Below are positions 42,269-55,474 of a stretch of 64,000 nt of DNA, piece by piece. The notes beneath the pieces are model-generated. The model was given only the letters and a program-made list of their open reading frames with translations. It made no database searches and was not told the origin of the DNA. The DNA is from Buxus sempervirens. Its lineage: Eukaryota; Streptophyta; Magnoliopsida; Buxales; Buxaceae. Both the position numbers and the translations under genes were made by a program. Each line of letters begins with the position of its first letter. The stretch's first letter is position 1. The stretch lies in contig OX387185.1 in NCBI GenBank assembly GCA_947561395.2, positions 44,712,602 through 44,776,601 of the forward strand, read 5' to 3'.

Positions 42269-45200
42269 CGTTTATTGGATCTTCGAACCCTGGAATAACT
42301 TCGTCACTCTCTTGCACGAATTTCAGGGCTTTTCTTCCAGCATTCTGTCGCTTCTCTGCTTCGTTGTCGCCGGTGAAAGGATTTTGTTTAGCAATTGAGA
42401 TCCTGTAGGGGCGCCAAGGGACTTCTTCGGGCCGGGTTTTTTCGCCAACAAAAACGCCCTCATATGAGTTTGCCCCATCCTTACACTGAACTAATTGTTT
42501 TACATGTGCTAAGAATGGGAATATATATATTTAAATATGTTCTTTTTAAATAATTTAAAATAACTGCTACAATGAGTAAATATAATAGTTTGACGTTTTG
42601 TTACCACGTGTAAGCACGTCAATAGTTTATTTATAATCCAAGATTTTAGTGGCAACAATTCCTTATGTCATTAAATCTTTTTTTGGTAGGATTCAATATT
42701 TTACTGGCTGTTTTTAATTTGCTGCCCGTAAAGTGAAAATTAAGCTTTCTTTACTTGGTTTTACGGATGGCAACCAAAACCCTAACTCACCCCTATTGGT
42801 TTCGTAGCAAGGATAGGTTGGGGATAGGTTGGGGTTAATTAATAGTTATTAATAAACTATTATTTAATTAAAGGATTACTATTATAAAAACATTGGGATA
42901 ACACACTTAAATTGTTTTAAAAAATAATAATTGTTTAACTAATTAAATTTTAATTATATTATAATATATTAGTAAAATAAATATTTCTTGTAAAAATAAT
43001 AGTAAAATAAATATTTAACGTGGCGCCCAAAAGGGCCACTTTAAATAATATGTCTCATTACTATTGTTAAATAATAGTAAAATAAATATTTAAATTAAGA
43101 TATATCTAAAAAATAACTATTCTTTTTCATTTACATTTTTAATAACTATTATTATAATTCTGAGATATATCACCGGCAATTGCAATTGGGAACACAAATA
43201 TCTTTTCTATGAAGAGACACCGGCAATCATAGATATATTCAGCAAATTTTTTTTGGAAAATAGAGAAATATATCTTTGATTGTTTGATAATTAATTAGTT
43301 AAAGATAGTTATGGGTTTCTACTTGATTTACTTGTGATAAGCATAGGAAGATATATTTTCCATACATAATATTTTATTAAATAACGTAAAATATATATTA
43401 CTTTCTTTAAATTTGTGGGTAGGACATTTTGGCAGTATCTATGTTAAATAATGGACCAGTAATTTAAAAAAGTACAAAAACATAGAAAAAAGTAATAAGA
43501 AAAAATTTAATTTTTAAATGATAAAAAAATATTTTTGATTTAAAAATTTAGACAATAGACATATATTGTTAGACGAAATATTGATTTGGCTGATAATTGA
43601 GAATGGGTATACATATATTTAATTTAAATAATGCGTTACTTTTTGATAATTATAAATTAATGATAATTTTTGAAAATAATTGAAAATTAGTCTCCATGAT
43701 AGGAGTAATCCCTATCAATTTAAATTAATGACACTTTTTGATAATTAACCTAATTAAAATAATAATGAGGGCATTTTTGGAAGACATCTTTTGTAAACAA
43801 TAAAATGACACTCATTCTCAATTATTTAAAGAAGGTATCAATGCTTTCAAATTACTAAGAATTAAGTGACTGAATATGGATTATTTTTTAAGAATATCAT
43901 GAAAACCAATTTTCCCCACTAAAAACCAATTTTCCTAGAAATTTATCATGCGAGAGCGGTTGTGCCATATTTTTTAAGAAATTTATCATGCGAGCATTAG
44001 GTCTCCTTATCGTTTTGTTAAAAATAGTTATAGGTTTATTGGGCCCTGAAATGATAAGAATTAATTATATATTCTTAATTTAGTTAAAGATAATATTAGA
44101 GAAAGATATCATGTTCACATGAAGGTAATATATATATATTTTAAGAAATTATTTATTTTAAATAAATTATTTTGATGTAGGGCCCAAAAGGGCCATTGGA
44201 GAAACAAGGGGATGTCCAAGGAGAAAAGGTAGTGTTACTGTACTCTACTTAAATTGGTTTTTAGTGATACTTTTTCAAAATAATTCAGATTCAGTCGGCC
44301 AATTCTTGAAAATTGGGAATTAGTGATACTTTTTTAAAATAATTGGGAATCAATGTTCACGAAGAATTTCTTCTAAAAATACCTTTAAAAAGACTTGCAA
44401 ACCTCACTTGTACCTAAATGAGTGAAAATGTCTTCAAGGTCTTTTGAGGGCATTGATGGAAGAAAGCCTTTATGAACAATAAAATGACAGTGATTCCTAA
44501 TTATTTTTAAAAAGTATCACTAATTCTCAATTTTCAAGAATTGGCCTACTAATTATTTTGAAACAGTAACACTAAAAACCAATTTTCCCTAGTATATATA
44601 TATATGATATGGCTGGTTAGGGTCGGTTACTTTCAAGTTTCAACCATATGGCTGGTTACAGTTGGTTCAGCCGAATCCACAGGTTTTCGCAAACATACGG
44701 CTACGTTGTACGCAAATTTGCAAGAAAATGAAGGATTTCCATGAGTGAGTGTTCGGATATCAAGAAAAGGGAAAAAGGAATTGTGGGACCCCAAAATCAA
44801 AGGGTTTCCACTTCTAACATATTTGAATGAAATATTATCCAAAATGCCCTTTACTTATATATCCTTACACATATAATTACTTCTATTCCCCATTTCAATT
44901 TATTTTTTCTTTTATCTCCCAAATAATTGCATCCACTTAATTGCATTTCCCCTACTTTTGAGATATGGATAGAGTAAGCAATGAGCCTTTGATAACTTGA
45001 AACGTTTCTTGTTACGATTTGTGAAGAAAAAACAGAAAAAATCTCAATAAAAGCTCACCATGATTCACACATACTCAAACTTTTTAGAAAAAAAAAACAA
45101 AAGGAAAAAATCTCAATAGAAGCTCATCATGATTCACACATACTCAAAATTAAAATTCTCGATCGCACACACCGGCAAGAATCTGAATACGATGTTTAAC

Positions 45201-45864
45201 TAAACAGTTGCAACCCAATAATCCTTTTTCCTTTTTTTTTTCTTTTGCAGTTGGAGCCATTGATTTTTTTGGGTTCGAACAAGTTTCCTGTTTAACCGTC
45301 CCCATTGACACCCCTCACTTCATCCATATTTTTGTTTTTCAGACAAGCTTTACCAGTATCCCATTAATCAAAAGCTGCATTTTGCCTAAACAAATTTGCC
45401 AATAAATCACATTTGCATTTACAAAATGGCACCCCTCCATTTACAATACCAAGCTGTAAATCTTGAAAATCATTCAGTGCCTTCACATATGCAGTTTTTA
45501 GACTAGTTTAAAGAGAACCACTGATTTGAACCACAAATGCATTGTACTTCGAAAAGAAGAGGTTTCTCAATTGTTGAGCTTTTTTTCTTTGGAAAAGATT
45601 TATCTTCGTGACAATAACTGCTATAGAACATCTGATTAATGTTTCAAACAAATCTACATTCACAATAAGCAACTTAAGGCCAAGCACAGAGGACTCAGAA
45701 TCACAGATCACGGTTTCAAGCCATTTTACAATTTTTTTTCCAAGTCAAATGATACTCTTCAGATTTTTCTGCATTCCAGCTCAAATCCTTCTGAAAGAAT
45801 TTTCATGTTTATGATGCATAAATTACTTATTTTCATTGGTTATACTTTTGCCCATGTACATGCA
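42269..45864. other. AT-rich intergenic DNA with transposon debris
   Basis: No gene is recognised. 42770-42840 carries a phrase (GGATGGCAACCAAAACCC... GGGGATAGG) typical of degenerate hAT-like ends, also seen near 40885-41000 and 51770-52150. A phrase GGCATTTTTGGAAGA...AACAATAAAATGACA near 43768-43810 recurs at 44450-44490, inside the foldback listed separately. A duplicated segment of about 71 bp (AATCTCAATARAAGCTCAYC and ATGATTCACACATACTCAAA) lies at about 45038-45150. Confidence 0.4.
44249..44588. mobile_element. Foldback/MITE-like element, about 100-bp inverted repeats
   Basis: The left arm reads TTGGTTTTTAGTGATACTTT, then GGCCAATTCTTGAAAATTGG. The right arm in reverse complement reads TTGGTTTTTAGTGTTACTGT, then GGCCAATTCTTGAAAATTGA. 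Both continue with GAATTAGTGATACTTTTT. A shared TTTTTAGTGRTA-type end links it loosely to the element at 1107-1517. Confidence 0.65.
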
Positions 45865-48800
45865 TCATTTTTTCCGATGCCCTGCTGATGCCATAAGAAC
45901 TCCTACAGCCACAATGAACATAAATAACATACTCACAAGCAGAATGTATGTTCTTCTGGATGATCTCCGGTACTCTCCAAACAGAAGTACACCCCAAAAG
46001 GTGCTCACAAGTGGAAGTGCCTGATGTTATCACATGATTCAAGGGAGTAAATAGATGAGAAAAAAAAATGATGTCACCATACATGGTACAAATTTAACAT
46101 GAAAATGGGTATATAAGCATGTAAATGCATCTGACACATACTTAAGTACGAACACCTGCGCAACATATACAAATGAGTGTTTATGTATGTGTGTGTATGT
46201 GTGTGCATACATGTATGCATCTATGAGGATCATGCAAATTATTTCACAGAGAACTCATTACTTCAACAATGATGCTAGCATGCATTGGCAGCAGCTAAAG
46301 TTCACACCATCAAGGCATTCCAACAAGTGAAATATTTTGCCCTTCTGAGGTTGGGCAACTGCTAGGAACTAAAACCATCAAAATTAATCTAATTCCTCTT
46401 AGTGAGAAAAATTATGGATGAGTTCGAATTAACATCACAACAAATATAAGAAACTCTTGATACTAAAAATAAAAAATAAAAAATAAAAATAAAAATAAAA
46501 ATTCCCCGTAAAATTTACATCTATGCATGCATATGTATAGCCTAACCTGAACAGCATCAGCAGCAGCATAGCCTGCAGCTTGACCTCCCATGAACTGCAA
46601 ACCATTCCCAAACCCACACAAAAGCCCAGCCAGAAGAGCCCAATGTCTGCCATTCCAGTCATTCACATAAGCCTTCAATGAGGATCTGGGTAAGTTGAGT
46701 ACTGGGCGGTACAGGAAGCTGATATTTAGAATGACTGCGATCACAAAACAAGAGACAGAGAAATAGAAAAATGCAGTGTAGACGACCAAATGAGGAACCC
46801 CTTTCTTCATTGTCTTCCACTGATCATTTGTAGCCAGGTTGAATGCCGGTGAGAAGAATGAAAAGGAAACACCAGCAAAGAAAGTTATGGCCAGTCCAAT
46901 AAAAGTGCCTTTCCCAAAAACCTGCCAGTTTGAGGATCACCAGCAGAGTCTTACTGATAATGAGGAACATTATGAATTTCTATGGGTAATAAAAATGTAT
47001 CTTTATCTTTCTTGCTTAAGCAATATGCTTTCATGCACTTGTATTAAAAAAGAGTAATAATGCAAATGAATATATGTATATACATGTTGTGGCATCAATG
47101 TTATTAAACCCTGCAGTGACCATATACGAATGATCTGAGGAAAACACGAACCTTGATTGCTCTCTTGTTCTCAAGTTCAACAAGAAACTCTGCAGTTCCA
47201 AACTTTGCTTTCTCTACAGTTCCATTCTCCAAGTCCTTTTTTCCATCTACAATGATTTTATTTTCCTCAAAAATATTAAGAATTGCAATTGGAAGGCAAA
47301 TTCAGAACACCAAAGACTTACTTTCATTTTGAAATGTTTCTACAGATCCCGTACCTTCCAAAGTCCTAAAAAATGATCAAATTAGTCTTATTATTGACCG
47401 GATGACAAGAATTAAGATTAATAAAAAAAAAAAATTGATTATAGAATCTCCCTGCACTCTCATTTGGATATTGAGAAACTCTGAATAGAAATACTCTGAA
47501 AGTTCAACAGATCCAATAACCAGTAACTACAAGGAAACTTTGAAACAGAAGAACCCAGTCACCTCACCCCCAGCTGAATAGGAAAAGACTGCAAGCTTTG
47601 TGAAGTTCAAAAAATCCACAAACCCATGAAATATAAGACTCCAATTATGCATGCTATATTAAGTCTGCTGATTCCTTATGATTTTATCACTAGCAAGATA
47701 TATCAAATTCTAGAGGGGCAAAAAATTTTACCCTGTGCCTTTCTTGTTTGAAATACAATTTAGCTTTGCTTCATTATCGGCTGCATTGGAGGAGTGGACT
47801 ATGGATCCAAGACAAACTGCTATGAGGAAGCATCCAACACCAGGAAAAAGGATCTCAGCTCTGTTGATTCTGTCATCCAAGAAGTAGTTCAAGGTTGTTC
47901 CTGTTAAATCAGGATTCAGATAGCTATACCTTCAGCTCCAGTTTGACACAAATGAGTTCTTGAAATGTTATCTTAGACACGAACATACAGACAAATGCGT
48001 GCATTCATATAGTAGATACAAAACTACAGTTTCTGAAATGAATCTCATAAAAACTCCATCTCGGGATATTCACAATTATTACTTTGATTAAGATGTACCT
48101 ATAACAACAACCATGCTTGAAGTGATCACCTCAGTCACTGACAGACCAACAAAAGCCCAAGCATACTGAGTGGCCAAGTTCCCAAGGCTGAGAACCACCC
48201 CACCCACCATTGCAAACAAAACACAGGGCCAGTTGTCCTGAATAAAAAATCCAAGACGATTAAGGAATAGTTTTAACCGAAATGCAAACGGAGGAGGAAA
48301 GTAAATGATTAGATCTAGGTCATATTGAAGTGCTTTTGGCACAAACCACTTCGTTTCTCTGGCAGTTTATTCTAATTGGGGAATTCAAAATAATGTGGTG
48401 TAAACATACAGCACTAGAGTTTTAAAAGGAAAATAGCAAAACCATCATTGATTACATTTCTAGAGAATTAAAAGTGAATCTAGTGAAGCTATTATTAAAA
48501 CAATGTGTGACAAATGATAGAATGTAATTCAAAACAACACAGCAAGAGGTTGATAACAAAAATTAACGTGGAAACAGGATTCCTCATGGGGAAGAATATC
48601 ATAGGGAAAAGCTAAAAGGAAATTCCTAAACTACTATTAAAAAAAGGGTTAAGTTTTATTCCTATCTATTAACAAAATTTAATGTGATTTTGCAATTCTC
48701 AGTACTTGAACAGAAAGGAATAATCTACTTGTAAATGTAAAGAATGAACTTAACCTACATGTGAGAATGAAGGTACCCTGTATATATTAGCCACTGTAAT

Positions 48801-50695
48801 CATCCATGGAAGCTCAAGCCCATCATTTGATTAATTTTCACCGGTTGTTGGTAAAAGAAAAGGGGAGGGAAAAAATGACTCCGCCAAGTACCATAATCAG
48901 ATATGCTGTATGTGCCTGATATAATCTTATAGCACATAAATGGGATTGCTTATACAGAATCAAGCGACTACGATAAGAAAAAATTTTCTTGTTAGAAATG
49001 ATAAAAAAACAAAATTAATAACCTTGTACGTTGCCATAGGACTTGACTAATTTCTATACTAATAATCTGCTCTAATTTCCAGACTAGGATAAAAAAAATT
49101 TCGACTAATTTGAGAGAAGTCATTGGTTCAAAAGCCATTGTACATTGCCGTAGGACTTGGGGAGCTGTAAGAAAAGAAAACCTTGTTAGAAACCTGGCAT
49201 AAGTCAGAGAAGGAGGATTCTTTCATGCGCTCCACCCATAGTTACAAGTTCAGAGATATTGTGGTTGATTTAGTCTACCTTAAAATTAATTAGGACTTGG
49301 TATACAGTAAATGAAAATTCTGAGGTTTGGGGGATTATGGATGATGATAAAGAGAAGATTTCCAGGTTCCTTGTCCTTTGCACCATTTTTCAACTCTAAA
49401 CGTAATTAAAGTGCCTGTAGAAGACAAATATATCGTCTTATTACAGATTAGACTCACCTTTCGTCATAAGTTTTCAGATGGCCCACTTGCATGCACTGAT
49501 GACATTTCCTAAATAGTAGAATTAATTGCATTGCTTCCATTTCTTGGAGGTATCATGGAGCCCCAACATTCTTATATATATATATATTTTCTGATAGATA
49601 ATGAGAGATTGTATAATGTATTAAAGACAAATCGGAAAGGTAAACACAAATAGGCCCTGAGCAGATCAACTCTAGCTCACGCTCATAGGCATTCAGAAAT
49701 GCCTAATTTATCAGCACTTGCTTTTGTGAGATTATCAGCCACCTCATTAGCAGATCGAGGCCTTAGGTTGAATGAAGTAGTCAACCCTAGCATCAGACTA
49801 TATGCTTTCCTGATGATATGCTGAAGATGCCATGAACACCTCAAGTTTGAAGACATCCATGCCATGACAGAAGCACAATTCCCTTCCAACATCAAGTAAC
49901 GAAACCCTTGTTATTTGGCATACTCTGGGCTTGCAAGCGAAGCGAATGCCTCTGCTTGAACTGAATTCCCAAATCCCACAGGCCCGAAAAAGGTAAACCT
50001 TGTAGCATTCCTAAAAGTTCTACCCATCCCCATTCTTCCTAGATTTCCTAAGGAACATCTATCAACATTAAGTTTGATAAAACCGGGGAGGGGGGGGGGG
50101 GGGGGTTGTGTGTGGGTGGGGAGGGAAGCCACGAAATGCATCCCAAATACCAAGGAAATAAATCAAAACAAATGAGATGCAAACCCCATATGATGTCTCC
50201 CATGGATAAGAGGAATCAGCACTGCCCAAGAGCTTACAGAGGTCATAATGTAGTCAATATTCTCATATTGTCGTCTAAAAATAATTCAGGGCATGTGACG
50301 AGGAAACAGAAAAGAAGAAGAACAGAAAGACACTAATCAAAACTTGATCTGCATCTAAACAGAGACGAGTAATATTGAAAATAAACTTCGCTTCGCATAT
50401 GTAACAAAAATTAATATTAAAAGTAAGATATTAGTACATGAAATGAGTTAAAACTCACCTGAGAAAGCTGAGTTATGAAATTTGGCTTATTAGGTTTGCT
50501 CTCACCAATCTGACCAAAGGTCAGAGCAATAATCACAGCAGCCAAGAGATTTGTGATTGAGTAGTCGAGGTAAGTATGTTGAGGAAGCCGGCCCCGTCTC
50601 TCTAGCAGAGTCAAAATAGCAGGCCAAGTACCCAAAAAGAACAGCGCAAGCAGCATACAAGCTATGGCGCCTCCTTTACTCTCCACTAAATACAT
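45865..50695 (-). CDS. UPS: Ureide permease (UPS family membrane transporter)
   Basis: Seven coding exons on the minus strand: 50459-50695, 48099-48237, 47732-47900, 47322-47365, 47152-47246, 46547-46921 and 45865-46020. All have GT-AG borders and join in frame to 404 residues. The start MYLVESKGGAIACMLLALFF is the usual UPS start; an upstream ATG at 50797 is separated from it by a TTTACAG acceptor and is probably intronic. UPS proteins are plasma-membrane proton symporters for allantoin, uracil and related bases, with about ten membrane helices. Family segments include RRGRLPQHTYLDYSITNLLA, LSLGNLATQYAWAFVGLSVT, LNYFLDDRINRAEILFPGVG, GLLCGFGNGLQFMGGQAAGY and the C-terminal FGEYRRSSRRTYILL. 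The hydrophilic loop (about residues 165-228) is Glu/Lys-rich. No damage is seen. Which substrate this copy prefers cannot be told. Confidence 0.94.
49680..50150 (-). mobile_element. LINE 3' fragment with RNase H domain, in the first coding intron of the ureide permease gene
   Basis: The minus strand reads PGFIKLNVDRCSLGNLGRMG, then AEAFASL, and after a frame break VMAWMSSNLRCSWHLQHIIR and PRSANEVADNLTKAS. These are the opening and closing parts of the plant LINE RNase H domain (DG/DR...E...ANxxAD). A run of about 16 G (50087-50105) lies at its 5' edge. The insertion shares the orientation of the host gene. Confidence 0.75.
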
Positions 50696-51700
50696 CTTCA
50701 ACCCAGTAAAGTAGATCCCCTCAGTTGAAAGAGAATCCACTGAAGGAAGAGCAAGAAGATCCTGTAAACGAAGAAGCTGAAGACTCTGTGTTGACATGTT
50801 TTCTAGCTAAATTTATCAGAATTACTGCTATTAGTCAAAACAAATCATGGGTCAAGTCTTATAGCGAAAAGGGAAATAAAATGAAAGTTATGCTTCAAAA
50901 AAGAGGCCATGGAAAAATCAAAAGCTCTGGTTATTCACTGCAAACAATTAAGTAAAAAAAAAACTTGCATGCATCAACACAAATCTGCAGATGAGCTTAA
51001 GCTTGTAAGGAAACTTCAAAATATCAGCAAAACTCATTGTAATCAGAAGAAGGTAGAAAAGCAAAGAAATTAAAATTCCAAAAAGGAAAATTCTATTTCG
51101 ATAGAAAATTGAATCGAAATTGTAAGGCGTAAAACGTAGAATAAGACTCCGAATCCTGGCAGACAAATACCCAGATGCCGCAAGTTTCCTTACCATCTTC
51201 ATAAGATTTAAGGGGGGAAAAAACTGAGAGAAAAATCAAGGGAGCAAAGCATATAAGCACCTGTGAATCAAAGACGGTCAAAAGTAGTTGTAATTGACTG
51301 CATCAGAAGCCCAGATTGCGAATCGAGCCTAATCATCAACAACCGTTTTATAAGAAAAAATGACGCAAAACGCTGTTTTGAGTCTTTTTCCAAACGATTT
51401 TAGAGAGACCCCAGATCCAACATTAGAGTCAGTTATTGAAAGATTCCTGAAAAGCCATGACAACTGCGAAGACGCCAACCTACCCAGTATCTGAGTACAT
51501 ACAAAGAGACGATGCTGGTTTGTATCGCTGCAGAGACGCTTGAGATTGGTCGAACTGGAACGGTTCAAGCTTCTTTTAACAGTTGAATTTAAAAAGATAC
51601 GCTCTCCTAGAATCTCCAACTTCAAAAGGATTCCCCGGAATCTTTTCCCGAATTGACTTTCTCCGAGCAAATCGGATCCACACGGCAAACCTATCAAATC
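50696..51700 (-). promoter_or_regulatory. Leader and promoter region of the ureide permease gene
   Basis: The coding exon is entered through TTTACAG at about 50762. A likely non-coding exon ends in TTTGATTCACAG/GTGCTT near 51261. Minus-strand frames further upstream (51329-51697) have no recognisable protein features and probably belong to the leader or promoter. Confidence 0.4.
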
Positions 51701-51769
51701 ATCTTGCCTGCCAGTGGCCTGTTACCGCCTGTATAACCTCCACGTGTCTTCTAAGTCAAGGGGGTGGGT

Positions 51770-52150
51770 GGATTAATCGGGTAACCCGCCCCTCGTGATC
51801 AGGGTTTGGTAAGCTCTAAAATCTGATTCGGTTTAGCTCAACCTAACACCATAACCTAACCTGACTTTATCACTTTATTTATATATATATATAAATATTT
51901 TATTTTTCACATATAAATACATATTTTATAAATAAATATATAATTAATTTACATTTTCAATTTAATATATATATATTAGAATGTTTTATGTTAGGTTAGG
52001 AATATATATATATATCTTAGAATGTTTTATGTTAGGTTAGGATCAACCCGACCTGCCATGTTAACAACCCGATAGGGTTAGGAGCGAGTTTTGTATGGGT
52101 TAAACCTTAGGGTTTGCTAAAACCTACCCTCAACTTGCCTCGTCGCCATC
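51770..52150. repeat. AT microsatellites inside a degenerate hAT-like repeat
   Basis: The left side has GGGTGGATTAATCGGGTAAC and CAGGGTTTGGTAAGC; the right side has ACCTTAGGGTTTGCTAAAAC and CTTGCCTCGTCGCCATCCC. These paired GGGTTTGGTAA-like ends flank (TA)n tracts and a duplicated GAATGTTTTATGTTAGGTTA. No target duplication was found. Confidence 0.4.
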
Positions 52151-52545
52151 CCGACTTATGACCTCTGAATATCTATCAATGACGAACTTGTCATATTAGT
52201 ATTGCAAACAATTTATGTGATCATGCAAAATCCTAGGGTACATTTCCTTCTAAAACGAATGTACCACGCATAACCCATGCAACATAGCTAGCTAACTTAT
52301 GTTTCAAAGATAATCTCTTAAAATTTTTTATCATTCCTATGAAACCTAGAATACCATAATCAGTACTAAGTCATAAGATTTCACACCAAACAAGAAGGAA
52401 TAAGAAATTTTTTTTTTCTTTTAAAGAAGTTGTTTTGTGCGGAGAATTTCTTTTTATTTTTGTTTGAAAAGCCATATGTTTTTGTGTACTTTGTACAAAT
52501 CTTAAATATAAGTGATAAGTAAGTTATTAGTACATGAGGTGTCAC

Positions 52546-53414
52546 CAGGGGCGGAGCCAGGATTTTAACAGAGGAGGGGTAGATGTATGAAGCATAAAAA
52601 TATTAAAGTTTAATTTGAATAAATTATAAGAATGTGTAATGAGAAAACTAATCTCATTCATCCAATTTGCGTGGTACTTTAAATGTCTCTGACAAGAGAT
52701 TTCATGTTTTGGAACCTTTGCATGATATTTTCATTGTGTATTCCATCGAGAATTTCTTTCTCAATGTATACAACCAAACAATCATTAAGCCATTCATCTC
52801 TCATTTGACTACGCAACTGGTCCTTGACAATCTTCATCGCAGAAAATACTCTTTCTATTGTAACAGTTGCAACTGGTAGAGTTAAAGCCAATGTGATAAG
52901 CCTATAAACTAATGGATATATGATATTCTTTCTTGATTGAACCATCTTTTTCAGCAAGACTTGCAATGCCATTCACTTCTAAAAACTTGCTATTGCCACG
53001 AACATCAATAATATACGTCTCAAGTTGATTCTCAATGATAAGACTTCTACTGCAAAAAAATCCTGTGCATATATTTGAGCAAGACGAAGCAACTTCTCTT
53101 TTTTGAAAGCAGAGAATGAGTCACGTGGATTGAGGGGCTAGTCAACTTAGTAGAAGTCTTGGCAATAACAATTTCGAAGATGGTTTAAGACGACGAGGAA
53201 GGAGAGCGATTGAGTGAAGAAGCAGTCAAGAGTCGAGAGTTGATGCTTCATTCCCCAATTCTTGTGGGGTGTGTTTATCATTTGAGTCAGGAGGGGTAAA
53301 ATGGAAATTTCAGGAGGGGCAACAAATGTTTTTTCATTAAAAACATATATATATATAAATAAAACTTCAGGAGGGGCAATTGCCCCCTCTAGCCATAACG
53401 TGGCTCCGCCCTTG
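52546..53414 (-). mobile_element. Internally deleted hAT transposon (TTF-finger type) with perfect 8-bp target duplication
   Basis: The ends are CAGGGGCGGAGCCAGG and, in reverse complement, CAAGGGCGGAGCCACG. Flanking GGTGTCAC occurs at 52538-52545 and 53415-53422. On the minus strand a 97-residue frame (52679-52972) carries YPLVYRLITLALTLPVATVT and IERVFSAMKIVKDQLRSQM, then DEWLNDCLVVYIEKEI: the hAT C-terminal dimerisation domain of the zinc-finger MYM/TTF-type family. Just upstream (53000-53110), in other frames, are FSAFKKEKLLRLAQIYAQDF and IIENQLETYIIDVRGNSKFL. At 869 bp the element lacks the N-terminal zinc finger and the catalytic core, so it cannot move on its own. Confidence 0.92.
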
Positions 53415-53422
53415 GGTGTCAC

Positions 53423-54760
53423 CCAATCAGTGTAATGCTAAATGTTGTTTTAAGTACAATTTTAACTAATGGTATTTAAAAGTAAAAGGTCCAACCAATT
53501 TAGTTCCAAGTACTTAAGGCAGCTACGTATATATTGACAAATAAGCCTATAGATTGCATCCACCACAAGTCATGTTTCAATAATCCATAATTGTGGGAAA
53601 TATGTATGTCTTCTTATCCCCAATGCATTTGGAACCTTTGGTATTGATTGGAAAACCAAATCAATAAAATAACGGTTTAAGAAATCATTGGTTATAAATT
53701 TTACGCAGAGGATAATGATTGATGCATTCAGTTTAAAAAATCAATTTCTTTGTTAGCGGAACAAATTTTCTAAAAGTGAATTAACCAATCACAGCATCAT
53801 GCGCCAGTGCATCACTTTCGGTGCACCGCATATGCCTCGTAGGATCATAGGTGTTGTGATTGTTATTCAATATTAAACAATGAAAGAAATAAAAATATAA
53901 AAAATAAAAGAGAGAAAAGGTAACAGAAGGGGAATTTTCGCCTTTTCTTTAGTTATAAATTTTTTTTTCTGTTTTGAAACCATACAAGAAAGAGAGGTCT
54001 TTGGAATTGTTATCACGTCGGGTTACGTTTAGTTACTTTCGAGCCTGAAAGATTTCCAAAACCTCAGCTTGGAACGTAGGCGTCGGTCGCAAAGGTTTGC
54101 AAATGAATGTCAGTTAATGCAGTTATTTTAATTTCTGATTTGATATAAATTATCAAGAAGAATGGCACCAAATTTTCCGAACAAACTTCTAGACCCAACA
54201 TTAACATTGGGCTAAATTGAAATTAGCCCACAGAAATTTGGAGCTTTTACGAGGAAAAAGTATTAATTGACTGTATATTGGATCTTATAAAACTCCTGTC
54301 TGTGTCCAACAACTTATTGAAACAATAGACACTTGTACCGGATTTCTTTCTTTCTATTACTTTGATGTTCAATCTCGAGAAGTTCATAAACAAAGACATT
54401 TTCTTGAAAGGTTAGGATTTCACTTGAACTCCCCACCCCCACCTTCACCATTACCATCACCACCACCACCACTTCACCACTGCACCACTGCAACTAGATG
54501 TATATTCTTCTACTCAAGCAATAAGGGAGTGTGAGATTAATGCTTAACATTGTCCTCCCCATTGGATACTTTTTTTAAAGTTTTCTGCTCGTCACTATCC
54601 ATCAATCGATAGGGAGGGTCTGTTTCCAATTTAGGTGCCACGACTAAATGATTGGATTTTATAGTGTGTTTGACTTCTTTAATAGTTCCTGTATTTCAAT
54701 GTCTGCACATTTTTATTCAGAAAAAATATATTTTGTATCTAAAGAGATCATATCTTGCTT
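53423..54760. other. Intergenic, no gene recognised
   Basis: AT-rich sequence with short frames. A CAC/CCA-rich tract lies at 54430-54490. Confidence 0.4.
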
Positions 54761-54787
54761 TCTTTTTTTTTGGGTGGAAAGCCATAA

Positions 54788-55474
54788 CTACGCCATTGCA
54801 TTAACAAAAAGGATCAATACATCATACAAAACAGTATACACCATTGAGCACATGAAAGAAAAAAGAGACTTCAAACCCAAGGCTAGATTACCACAGATAC
54901 CACCGCCAACAGTAATGATAGTCTTTGCACCAAGCAAAAGCAAATTTAGGCAAACAGCCAAGGCCAAAAGACTTGATGGAAAACCATTAGAAGCGCCTGA
55001 GGAAGGGTCCGCTAACAAGCGGATTTGAAGAGTCCTCAAAGGGGACAAAGTTGCAAACACAGTTGCGACGAAACAGGGAAGGATCGTATCACCAATCCTT
55101 ACCAAATTAAGGCACAAAGACCAACATATTGTTAGGGAAGCACCCTGGAACCCAACTCCAAGCATCACATGGACTAAAAAAATACGGCCATCGGCCTTGA
55201 ATGGAGCCAAGAGTCGGCCAAACCTGAGGACAACTATTAACAAAAAACTAAATCCTAACTGAGAAATAATGTGAAGAAAAACCCACAACCAGAAACGAAC
55301 AACAAAGATGAAATGCGGAGGCAGAGAATAGACAATCGGTCGACAGAAACTGCCGGTCCATCCAAGACCGGACCGTCGCCGACCGACGCCATCGTCGCCG
55401 TCTGCCTCATCCCTGTCGTCTTCAGCCTCATCGGTGAGCTCCATCAAACACCAAAAGTTGGTTCTAGTTGCCAC
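54788..55474 (-). CDS. Orphan 228-residue open frame, probably retroelement-derived
   Basis: An uninterrupted minus-strand frame begins MATRTNFWCLMELTDEAED. It has an acidic N-terminus followed by several hydrophobic stretches (FIFVVRFWLWVFLHIISQLG, LLALAVCLNLLLLGAKTI). I recognise no domain. The frame ends 17 bp before CTTTCCACCC-poly(A) (T-run at 54763-54771 on the plus strand), which suggests a reverse-transcribed insertion whose end resembles the CTACCC-poly(A) micro-insertions. The hydrophobic character may be accidental, since the other strand also reads open in places. It could be a transposon remnant, a young gene, or noise. Confidence 0.3.
   Translation of the reverse strand: MATRTNFWCLMELTDEAEDDRDEADGDDGVGRRRSGLGWTGSFCRPIVYSLPPHFIFVVRFWLWVFLHIISQLGFSFLLIVVLRFGRLLAPFKADGRIFLVHVMLGVGFQGASLTICWSLCLNLVRIGDTILPCFVATVFATLSPLRTLQIRLLADPSSGASNGFPSSLLALAVCLNLLLLGAKTIITVGGGICGNLALGLKSLFSFMCSMVYTVLYDVLILFVNAMA

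Noticed and set aside
50696-50797. Upstream ATG of the ureide permease (34 extra residues)
   Set aside because: A TTTACAG acceptor separates it from the coding exon, and known family members start at the MYLVESKG-type methionine.
51329-51697. 122-residue minus-strand frame upstream of the ureide permease
   Set aside because: Basic and low in structure, no recognisable motif, located where leader or promoter is expected.
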